NCBI GenBank assembly: GCA_024223125.1
Contig: JAAEOP010001364.1
Coordinates: 1-5,019, forward strand
Reading direction: 5' to 3'
Source of the DNA: Chloroflexota bacterium
GTDB lineage: Bacteria; Chloroflexota; Anaerolineae; Promineifilales; Promineifilaceae
DNA length: 5,019 nt
Notes under the pieces: model-generated
Told to the model about the DNA's origin: nothing
Database searches by the model: none
What the model saw: only the letters and a program-made list of their open reading frames with translations
Shown: in pieces, positions 1 through 4,871 of the stretch
Layout: every line of letters starts with the position of its first letter
Position numbering within the stretch: the stretch's first letter is position 1
Program-made: the position numbers and the translations under genes

Positions 1-103
1 AACCGGTATAGCCCTGTACCTGGCTTCTGGCGCTTCCAGTTTCACCACCGGCAGCACGTTTCTGATTGACGGCGGGCAGTTGGTTAGTAGCGGTATTTCG
101 TAA
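1..103 (+). CDS. Short-chain dehydrogenase/reductase, C-terminal end (partial)
   Basis: Only the last 33 codons are present, read from base 2 to the TAA at 101-103. The tail contains [22 protein letters not shown], which is the typical end of a classical SDR: the LxS-xxxS-x-T/I-G segment followed by the DGG that closes the Rossmann fold near the cofactor site. Classical SDRs are NAD(P)(H)-dependent oxidoreductases of about 250 residues, often 3-oxoacyl-ACP/CoA reductases or hydroxyacyl dehydrogenases. The catalytic Tyr/Lys and the cofactor-choosing N-terminus lie outside the window, so substrate and cofactor cannot be read. It ends 63 bp before the acyl-CoA dehydrogenase on the same strand. 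A role in the same acyl-CoA pathway is plausible, for example the oxo/hydroxy interconversion done by LvaD in the levulinate pathway, but this is inference from position only. Confidence 0.85.
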   Translation, partial: TGIALYLASGASSFTTGSTFLIDGGQLVSSGIS

Positions 104-104
104 G

Positions 105-147
105 CCGTATTCCGTTATCCGTGTACGGAATACGGGATACGGAACAC
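105..147. repeat. Inverted array of 7-bp repeats (hairpin) between SDR and ACAD genes
   Basis: The right half reads as heptads TACGGAA (124-130), TACGGGA (131-137), TACGGAA (138-144), then a degenerate CACG. The left half carries the reverse-complement heptads: CCGTA (105-109), TTCCGTT (110-116), ATCCGTG (117-123). As a result 105-115 and 125-135 form a perfect 11-bp inverted repeat with a 9-nt loop. Because the units repeat, the two halves can pair in more than one register. No T-tract follows, so it is not a standard intrinsic terminator. It lies wholly between the upstream stop codon and the ribosome binding site of the next gene. It may be a dispersed intergenic repeat, an RNA processing site or a translation modulator; the sequence alone does not decide. 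Confidence 0.75.
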
Positions 148-155
148 GATTACAT

Positions 156-159
156 GGAG
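156..159 (+). promoter_or_regulatory. Shine-Dalgarno GGAG deciding a GTG start
   Basis: GGAG lies 7 nt before the GTG at 167-169. No in-frame ATG is placed as well, and the ATG at 154-156 is in another frame. This supports the GTG as the start of the acyl-CoA dehydrogenase. Confidence 0.7.
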
Positions 160-166
160 CAAAATA

Positions 167-1354
167 GTGTTTAACACCACTCCTGAACTAAACAACATCC
201 TCAAGACGATGCGGGCGTTTGTGGATGATGAATTGATCCCGCTGGAACAAGATTTTTTGACACATGGTTTCATGGCCTTAGAATCGGCGCTGCAAGAAAA
301 ACGGCAGAAGGTGAAAGAGCTAGGTTTGTGGCTGCCGCAAATTCCCCAGGAATATGGCGGCCTGGGATTGACGTTGTTTGAGCATGGATTGGTCAGCCAG
401 GTATTGGGGCGCACACCCATCGGCCATTACGCTTTTAACTGTCAGGCGCCTGATGCAGGCAATATGGAAATTTTGATTGAGCATGGGACGCCGGAACAAC
501 AGGAACGTTTTCTGATGCCCTTGCTGCACGGCAAGACCCGCAGCTGCTTTTCGATGACGGAACCAGAACACGCCGGGTCGAATCCGGTGGTGATGAGTAC
601 AACGGCCGTAAAAGAAGGAGACAGTTACATTATTGACGGCCGTAAATGGTTCACCTCGGCCGCCGATGGGGCTGCCTTTGCCGTCGTCATGGCTGTTACT
701 AACCCGGATGCGCCGCGACACGGCCGTGCCAGCCAAATTTTAGCGCCCCTAGATACTCCCGGTTTCACTCTGGTACGCAACATCTCCGTAATGGGTGAAC
801 AAGGAGACGGTTGGGCCAGCCACGCCGAAGTAACTTATGAAGAGGTGCGCGTCCCCCAAAGCAATCTATTGGGCGCGGAAGGAGCCGGGTTTGCCATTGC
901 CCAGGAGCGGTTGGGACCGGGGCGTATACATCACTGTATGCGCTGGTTGGGCATTTGCGAACGGGCTTTTGATTTGATGTGCAGTTACGCAGTAAAACGG
1001 GAATTAGCTCCCGGCCGTACAATCGCAGATCAGGGCGCTATTCAAACCTGGATTGCTGAATCGCGGGCAGAAATAAATGCGGCTACGTTGATGGTGTTGG
1101 ATACGGCCGATAAAATAGACCGTGAAGGACAGTATGCCGCCCGTGATGAAATTTCGCTCATCAAATTCCATGTGGCTGGCGTGTTGCAGCAGGTTTTAGA
1201 CCGGGCGCTGCAAGTGCATGGCGGCCTGGGCATGACGGACGATACGCCCATCGCCTGGTGGTACCGGCACGAACGCGCCGCCCGCATTTACGATGGGCCA
1301 GATGAAGTGCACAAATGGTCTGTAGCTCGACGGATATTAGGCCGGTATCGGTAG
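167..1354 (+). CDS. Acyl-CoA dehydrogenase, ACAD10/11 type (LvaC-like)
   Basis: A 395-residue FAD-dependent acyl-CoA dehydrogenase of normal length, presumably cytoplasmic. Domains run in the usual order: helical N-terminus (about 1-125), middle beta domain opening with the signature FSMTEPEHAGSNP (128-140) and the flavin-side KWFTS (160-164), and C-terminal helical domain (about 235-395) with QVHGGLG (349-355). The segment IYDGPDEVH (374-382) is the clearest subfamily mark: most acyl-CoA dehydrogenases have the catalytic Glu in a YEG motif, whereas ACAD10/11 relatives have Asp, here D376. Human ACAD11/ACAD10 and bacterial LvaC belong to this group and act on 4-phospho-acyl-CoA made by a partner kinase, removing the phosphate and in effect moving oxygen from C4 to C3. 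The matching kinase is encoded at 2524-3576, with a Fic gene in between. The substrate chain length is unknown. Start chosen: GTG with a good GGAG. A plain fatty acyl-CoA dehydrogenase is less likely given the D376 motif and the kinase. Confidence 0.92.
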   Translation: MFNTTPELNNILKTMRAFVDDELIPLEQDFLTHGFMALESALQEKRQKVKELGLWLPQIPQEYGGLGLTLFEHGLVSQVLGRTPIGHYAFNCQAPDAGNMEILIEHGTPEQQERFLMPLLHGKTRSCFSMTEPEHAGSNPVVMSTTAVKEGDSYIIDGRKWFTSAADGAAFAVVMAVTNPDAPRHGRASQILAPLDTPGFTLVRNISVMGEQGDGWASHAEVTYEEVRVPQSNLLGAEGAGFAIAQERLGPGRIHHCMRWLGICERAFDLMCSYAVKRELAPGRTIADQGAIQTWIAESRAEINAATLMVLDTADKIDREGQYAARDEISLIKFHVAGVLQQVLDRALQVHGGLGMTDDTPIAWWYRHERAARIYDGPDEVHKWSVARRILGRYR

Positions 1355-1358
1355 TAAA

Positions 1359-1387
1359 TCGCCTAATTTTCGACTATACTTAGGCGA
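1359..1387. repeat. 8-bp perfect inverted repeat just after the ACAD stop codon
   Basis: TCGCCTAA (1359-1366) and TTAGGCGA (1380-1387) are perfect reverse complements separated by a 13-nt AT-rich loop. The structure starts 5 nt after the stop codon, where a terminator would be expected, but no T-run follows on the + strand. A TATACT hexamer in the loop (1375-1380) resembles a -10 box, yet I find no -35 box at the right distance. It could be a weak attenuator, a 3'-end stabilising hairpin, or the edge of an inserted segment. Confidence 0.5.
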
Positions 1388-1404
1388 AAGTGTAACGTCC
1401 ACCA

Positions 1405-1467
1405 AGACCTGCGAGGTTTCCTCCAGATGTAAATCAAGCAGATAACATTTCAAAACTTCACAGGTCT
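1405..1467. repeat. Long imperfect inverted repeat upstream of the Fic gene
   Basis: Arms 1405-1419 (AGACCTGCGAGGTTT) and 1453-1467 (AAACTTCACAGGTCT) pair over 15 positions. In RNA this gives 13 Watson-Crick pairs, one G-U pair (1415/1457) and one mismatch (1412/1460), enclosing a 33-nt loop. The right arm contains AGGT (1462-1465), the only Shine-Dalgarno-like sequence before the ATG at 1478, although at 12 nt it is far from the start. If the hairpin forms in the mRNA it would hide this site and lower translation of the Fic gene. It could equally be a dispersed palindromic repeat left by an insertion. Confidence 0.6.
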
Positions 1468-1477
1468 CCAGAAATCT

Positions 1478-2497
1478 ATGTTTGAACCTCAGTATCAAAT
1501 CTCGCCCACCTTGCTTGATCGCATCAAACGTATTGCCATCCTGGTGCATGAACTCAATAAACGCAACCTGTCTGATGTTGTGCTGGCCCAGCTTCAAGCA
1601 GAAGCACAGGTTGTTTCCACCTTTGCCTCTACCAGTATCGAAGGGAATCCATTACCGATCACTGAAGTGCGGCAGTTGCTAAAAACCCAGCCAGACCAGT
1701 TACGGCAAAGCGAACAAGAGGTACTCAATTACAATAAAATCCTGGCGGAGTTGAGCGCACAACCAGATATTCACTTAACGAAAGAACTACTCTTACATAT
1801 TCATCGAAATGTTACGCAAGAATTGTTGCCGGATCATCAATTAGGCCATCTGCGCCGGGAGCCGGTCGTTATCCACAATCCACAAACCAAAGAGGTCGTA
1901 TATCTGCCGCCAGATCATGAAGATGTCGGAAAACTTGTTGATGATCTCATGTCATTTGTACAAGCGAACCAACAACTGCTTGATCCTTTGATTCTGGCGG
2001 GATTGTTCCACAAGCAAATGGTGATTATTCATCCGTTTGTAGATGGCAACGGCCGTGCCACGCGCCTGGCTACAAAAGTCCTGCTTTCCGGTCTGGGTTT
2101 GAATCTTTTCAATCTTTTCAGCTTTGAAAACTATTATAATCAAAATGTAACTCGTTACTTCCAAAATGTAGGTCTATTTGGTAATTATTATGACCTGACA
2201 GCAACACTTAACTTTACACCCTGGCTGGAATATTTTGCCGATGGCATTTTGGATGAGCTTTTGCGGGTTGCCAAAGAAATTGAAAAAAGGCAAGCAACGC
2301 CAGCAACCACATTAAAAGCCCATCACCGGCAAATTATGGCGTATTTGGATGAGCATGGATTTATCACTGACCGAGAGTATGCCAAATTAACTGAACGAGC
2401 TAAGGCAACCCGCACTCTCGATTTCAACTATCTAATTAAACTAGGATTGATTGTCCGGAAAGGTAAAAGCCGCAGCATTTATTATCAACGCGCCTAA
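1478..2497 (+). CDS. Fic family protein, class II (N-terminal inhibitory helix), with C-terminal winged helix
   Basis: A 339-residue cytoplasmic Fic protein. The Fic core motif HPFVDGNGRATR (185-196) is intact; His185 would deprotonate the target hydroxyl and the D-G-N-G-R loop binds ATP/Mg. Known family activity is transfer of AMP from ATP to Ser/Thr/Tyr of target proteins, or its reversal. The N-terminal STSIEGN (51-57) fits the inhibitory motif [S/T]xxxE[G/N], with Glu55 expected to block productive ATP binding, so activity is likely self-restrained. The flap region around VVYLPPDHEDV (140-150) is typical. Residues about 280-339 look like a winged helix, suggesting DNA or protein binding and possible self-regulation. 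The ATG at 1478 is the first usable start after an in-frame TAA at 1430; its ribosome site is weak and may lie in a hairpin. It sits between two genes of one metabolic module, looks more AT-rich than they do (15 of 60 bases G+C in 2101-2160), and has one CGGCCG, within the GNGR codons. The target is unknown. Confidence 0.93.
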   Translation: MFEPQYQISPTLLDRIKRIAILVHELNKRNLSDVVLAQLQAEAQVVSTFASTSIEGNPLPITEVRQLLKTQPDQLRQSEQEVLNYNKILAELSAQPDIHLTKELLLHIHRNVTQELLPDHQLGHLRREPVVIHNPQTKEVVYLPPDHEDVGKLVDDLMSFVQANQQLLDPLILAGLFHKQMVIIHPFVDGNGRATRLATKVLLSGLGLNLFNLFSFENYYNQNVTRYFQNVGLFGNYYDLTATLNFTPWLEYFADGILDELLRVAKEIEKRQATPATTLKAHHRQIMAYLDEHGFITDREYAKLTERAKATRTLDFNYLIKLGLIVRKGKSRSIYYQRA

Positions 2498-2510
2498 AAA
2501 GGTAAGCGTG
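2498..2510 (+). promoter_or_regulatory. Shine-Dalgarno AAAGG and out-of-frame GTG ahead of the kinase start
   Basis: AAAGG (2498-2502) is placed 5 nt before a GTG at 2508-2510, a far better fit than to the kinase ATG at 2524, which is 21 nt away. The GTG frame gives only 16 codons (V-I-Q-D-T-H-D-P...) and stops at TGA 2556-2558, out of frame with the kinase. Ribosomes may start here unproductively, or reach the ATG by re-initiation after the Fic stop codon at 2495-2497. Confidence 0.5.
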
Positions 2511-2537
2511 ATCCAAGATACTCATGATCCAAGATAC
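2509..2537 (+). repeat. 13-bp direct repeat with 16-bp period spanning the kinase start codon
   Basis: TGATCCAAGATAC occurs at 2509-2521 and again at 2525-2537, separated by TCA. The second copy encodes kinase residues M-I-Q-D-T; the first, read from the GTG at 2508, would encode V-I-Q-D-T. The simplest reading is a recent 16-bp tandem duplication of the original 5' end. As 16 is not a multiple of three, the old start was thrown out of frame and an ATG formed at the junction (TCATGATCC). Confidence 0.8.
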
Positions 2538-3576
2538 GATAAAAGTCCGACCCGATGAATTGTTTGATGAAAATAAGGTTGCCGATTATTTACACGGCCG
2601 TTTACCCGGTTCCAACAACCCCTTAATGGTGCGCCAGTTTGGCGGCGGGGCGGCCAATCTGACCTATTTATTGGATTATGGGACGCATGAATATGTGCTG
2701 CGACGGCCGCCGCTCGGGCCAGTCGCCAAATCTGCCCACGATATGAAGCGAGAGTACACAGTTCTCTCTGTTTTACACCGGGCATTTCCCTACGCCCCGC
2801 AAGCATACCTTTCTTGTGAAGATGCAGACCTGATTGGGGCTGACTTTTTTGTGATGGAACGTCGGCGGGGTGTAGTGGTACGCCGTTCTATTCCACCAAA
2901 GTTTGCCCAGATACCGGATGCTGCCCGACAGATGAGTATGGCGCTGGTAGATGCTTTGGCTCAATTCCATGCTGTAGATTACAAAGCGCTTGGTCTGGCA
3001 GAGTTGGGTAAACCAGAAGGGTTTATCGGCCGTCAGATTGAAGGTTGGTATAAACGGTGGCAGGTAGCCAAAGTAGATGATCTACCGGAAATGGATTCTG
3101 TCTACCAGTGGCTCAAACAGAATCAACCCCAAACGGCCGTATACACCTTAATTCACAACGATTATAAACTGGATAATGTGATGTTAGCAGCCGATGACCC
3201 TGGCCGAATGGTAGCGATTTTTGATTGGGATATGTGTACGTTGGGCGACCCGCTGAATGATTTGGGGGCGCTGTTGTGTTACTGGACGGAAGCGGACGAC
3301 CCGCCCACTTTCCAGGCCATGTCCATGATGCCGCTGGGCAACCTGAGCTTTATGACGCGGGCAGAACTGGTGGAACGGTACGCACAGCAGTCGGGGCGGG
3401 ATGTGCATGATATTCATTTTTATCATGCGCTGGGCCTATTTCGTCTGACAGTGATTGCCGCACAAATATTCATCCGTTTTAAGCGAGGGCAGACGCAAGA
3501 CCAACGTTTTGCCGCTTTTGGAAAGATGATTCCGCTAACGGCCAAAGTGGCGCAAACAATTGCTCTAAATGGATAA
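2524..3576 (+). CDS. ACAD10/11 N-terminal-type kinase, phosphotransferase (APH) fold (LvaA-like)
   Basis: A 350-residue protein with the aminoglycoside phosphotransferase/choline kinase fold. Visible kinase elements in order: glycine-rich loop FGGGAANLTY (39-48); YVLRRPP (57-63), where the ATP-contacting basic residue of the third strand would lie; E77 in the helix-C region; catalytic HNDYKLDN (211-218) with base Asp213 and Asn218; and metal-binding IFDWDMCTLGDP (232-243) with Asp234. The V-L-R-R-P-P segment, the H-N-D-Y-K-L-D-N form and the T-L-G-D-P-L-N-D-L-G run are those of the ACAD10/ACAD11 N-terminal domain, not of antibiotic kinases. Relatives phosphorylate the 4-hydroxyl of acyl-CoAs; bacterial LvaA does this with 4-hydroxyvaleryl-CoA. 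The ACAD partner is at 167-1354. A LvaB-like helper protein is not seen in this window. It starts 26 bp after the Fic stop; the ATG at 2524 gives an N-terminus of normal family length. Antibiotic resistance is an unlikely role despite the fold. Confidence 0.92.
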   Translation: MIQDTIKVRPDELFDENKVADYLHGRLPGSNNPLMVRQFGGGAANLTYLLDYGTHEYVLRRPPLGPVAKSAHDMKREYTVLSVLHRAFPYAPQAYLSCEDADLIGADFFVMERRRGVVVRRSIPPKFAQIPDAARQMSMALVDALAQFHAVDYKALGLAELGKPEGFIGRQIEGWYKRWQVAKVDDLPEMDSVYQWLKQNQPQTAVYTLIHNDYKLDNVMLAADDPGRMVAIFDWDMCTLGDPLNDLGALLCYWTEADDPPTFQAMSMMPLGNLSFMTRAELVERYAQQSGRDVHDIHFYHALGLFRLTVIAAQIFIRFKRGQTQDQRFAAFGKMIPLTAKVAQTIALNG

Positions 3577-3596
3577 ACCTCCCGGAGGTTGAGGTT
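3576..3596 (+). promoter_or_regulatory. Small palindrome overlapping the channel gene's ribosome binding region
   Basis: AACCTCC (3576-3582) and GGAGGTT (3584-3590) are reverse complements around a single C, and GAGGTT is repeated directly at 3591-3596. In mRNA, AACCTC could pair with either GAGGTT copy, giving a 3-nt or a 9-nt loop. Both copies hold candidate Shine-Dalgarno sequences: GGAGG 3584-3588 and GAGG 3591-3594. The second lies 6 nt before the ATG at 3601 and is the likely one. The folding could dampen translation of the channel, but the stem is short. Confidence 0.4.
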
Positions 3597-3600
3597 CAAA

Positions 3601-4020
3601 ATGATTGCTCTTTACGTTTTTATTGTCAGCTTATTTCGCAAAATTCGGCAGGGCTGGAAAGACTCTGAATTTCGGGGGCTTTTCTGGATGGTGCTGACTG
3701 TTTTGTTAATGGGCACTATTTTTTATCATCTACGGGAAGGTTGGTCTTGGCTGGACTCTTTTTATTTTACGGTAGTGACATTGGCTACCGTAGGCTATGG
3801 CGATCTGGCGCCAACACGGCCGGAATCCAAAATTTTCACTGTTTTATATATCATTATCGGCTTGGGGTTGCTATCTTCTTTTATTGTTAAGCTGGCCAAT
3901 GTTACTCAAGTGCCGATCGCTGAACGGCCGTTATCCCGACTCATCTCTTCTCGATCATCAGATAAAGAGGAAGAGGATGTGGAAGAAACGGCCGTAAACA
4001 AGGATAATACCAACCCATGA
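3601..4020 (+). CDS. Two-transmembrane potassium channel (ion channel family 2), no RCK domain
   Basis: A 139-residue inner-membrane protein. Predicted order: short basic N-terminus, TM1 about 25-43, pore helix about 50-61, selectivity filter TVGYGD (63-68), TM2 about 77-98, then a 40-residue hydrophilic, acidic tail rich in Ser, Glu and Asp. TVGYGD is the K+ filter signature, so potassium selectivity is well supported; assembly as a tetramer follows from the family. The inner gate helix carries I-I-I-G-L-G-L-L with possible hinge glycines. There is no voltage sensor (no S1-S4) and no RCK/TrkA-N domain, so gating is unclear. I use ATG 3601, preceded by GAGG with 6-nt spacing; a TTG at 3589 is also in frame but directly abuts GGAGG and would leave no spacing. 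It lies 24 bp after the kinase gene, and its TGA overlaps the next ATG. Why a K+ channel sits in an acyl-CoA operon is unknown. Confidence 0.9.
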   Translation: MIALYVFIVSLFRKIRQGWKDSEFRGLFWMVLTVLLMGTIFYHLREGWSWLDSFYFTVVTLATVGYGDLAPTRPESKIFTVLYIIIGLGLLSSFIVKLANVTQVPIAERPLSRLISSRSSDKEEEDVEETAVNKDNTNP

Positions 4021-4871
4021 CATACCAATCCATTTTTAGACCCGATCTTTTTGCTGGACAAACAATAATTGTCACCGGCGGCGGCAGTGGCATCGGCCGT
4101 TGTACAGCGCATGAACTGGCTTCTTTAGGAGCGCATGTGGTTATCTCTGGTCGTACACAGGAAACGCTGGCTACGGTTAAGGCGGAAATTGAGGCAGAGG
4201 GTGGATCGGTTACGGCCGCTGTTTGCAATATCCGTGAAGAAGAACAGGTCAAAGCGCTTTTTGAGCAAGTATTGGCCGAACATGGCGCGGTGCATGGTCT
4301 GGTCAACAACGCCGGCGGCCAATTCCTCAGCCCGGCCGAAATGATCTCCAAAAATGGCTTTCACGCTGTGGTAGAGACGAATCTGACCGGCACATTTCTC
4401 ATGTGCCGTGAAGTGTACAACCAACATATGCACAATCATGGCGGGACTATTGTCAATATGCTGATTGAGAATTGGCGCGGCTACCCCGGTATGGTTCATT
4501 CTGGTGCGGCGCGGGCTGGCGTGGAAAATATGACCAAAACGCTGGCCATTGAGTGGGCGCGTTCCGGTGTGCGACTCAATACTGTAGCCCCAGGCGTCAT
4601 TGACTCCAGCGGGCTGGATAAATACCCAGATTTCGTGAAGCAAGAGTTTTTACCGCAGGTGATACAAGATGTTCCTATAAAACGCATGGGGACGGAAAGT
4701 GAAACGGCCGCAGCTATTGTCTTTCTCCTCTCGCCGGCGGCCGCCTACATCAGCGGCGACACAATCAAAATTGACGGCGGCTACTCACTATGGCGTAAGA
4801 CATGGGAAATTGAAGACCACGAGAATGCACCGCCAGCTTATAATGGTTTTCTGAAGAATAACAATGAATAA
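4017..4871 (+). CDS. PECR-like SDR: trans-2-enoyl-CoA reductase / 2,4-dienoyl-CoA reductase group
   Basis: A 284-residue SDR. TGGGSGIG (20-27) binds the cofactor, and S44-G-R46 after the second strand suggests NADPH preference. NNAGGQFLSPAE (97-108) and the ETNLTGTF segment (120-127, Asn122) follow. Residues 161-168 (HSGAARAG) occupy the catalytic position: the usual Tyr-x3-Lys is replaced by Ser162-x3-Arg166. From memory, human peroxisomal trans-2-enoyl-CoA reductase (PECR) has the same GGQFLSPAE, ETNLTGTF and HSGAARAGV strings and a similar tail (DGG-x-SL, E-DH-N). PECR reduces 2-enoyl-CoAs with NADPH; DECR enzymes act on 2,4-dienoyl-CoAs. The human Tyr179 position, which I recall as annotated active site, is Glu170 here, as in DECR1. 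The ATG overlaps the channel stop (ATGA), so translational coupling is likely; AAGGA at 4000-4004 is 12 nt upstream. It may process unsaturated products of the ACAD/kinase pair. Reaction direction is inferred. Confidence 0.9.
   Translation: MTYQSIFRPDLFAGQTIIVTGGGSGIGRCTAHELASLGAHVVISGRTQETLATVKAEIEAEGGSVTAAVCNIREEEQVKALFEQVLAEHGAVHGLVNNAGGQFLSPAEMISKNGFHAVVETNLTGTFLMCREVYNQHMHNHGGTIVNMLIENWRGYPGMVHSGAARAGVENMTKTLAIEWARSGVRLNTVAPGVIDSSGLDKYPDFVKQEFLPQVIQDVPIKRMGTESETAAAIVFLLSPAAAYISGDTIKIDGGYSLWRKTWEIEDHENAPPAYNGFLKNNNE

Larger units (their letters stand above)
603..4743. repeat. Dispersed palindrome CGGCCG (19 copies; 8 as ACGGCCGT)
   Basis: Copies start at 603, 637, 657, 721, 1012, 1104, 2050, 2595, 2704, 3027, 3134, 3817, 3925, 3989, 4094, 4213, 4333, 4705 and 4738. 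About 1.2 are expected in 5 kb at even base composition. The octamer ACGGCCGT is at 602, 636, 720, 2049, 2594, 3133, 3924 and 3988, against about 0.08 expected. Every copy is inside a gene, in all three codon phases (for example Thr-Ala-Val, Gly-Arg and Arg-Pro readings), so the pressure acts on DNA, not protein. Per gene: ACAD 6, Fic 1, kinase 4, channel 3, SDR 5. Confidence 0.85.

Noticed and set aside
320..736. 138-codon open frame on the minus strand opposite the ACAD gene
   Set aside because: It overlaps the conserved ACAD body and has no recognisable domain.
1375..1380. TATACT as a -10 promoter element for the Fic gene
   Set aside because: No -35-like hexamer is seen 16-18 bp upstream (the region reads AGTAAA), so a promoter is not supported.
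1359..1387. Intrinsic terminator after the ACAD gene
   Set aside because: The stem is perfect but only 8 bp, with a 13-nt loop and no T-tract after it, so I list it as an inverted repeat only.
2524..3576. Aminoglycoside resistance gene
   Set aside because: The fold is shared, but the subfamily motifs and the ACAD neighbour point to the ACAD10/11 acyl-CoA kinase group.
3589..3600. TTG at 3589 as the channel start, adding four residues
   Set aside because: It directly abuts GGAGG, leaving no spacing; ATG 3601 has GAGG at 6 nt.
3941..4351. 136-codon minus-strand frame rich in Ser, Cys and Pro
   Set aside because: It spans the channel/SDR junction antisense; the composition is that of a shadow of Ala/Gly-rich codons.
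4125..4643. 172-codon open frame on the minus strand opposite the SDR gene
   Set aside because: It lies entirely opposite a strongly conserved SDR, shows no recognisable motif, and is a by-product of codon bias on the other strand.
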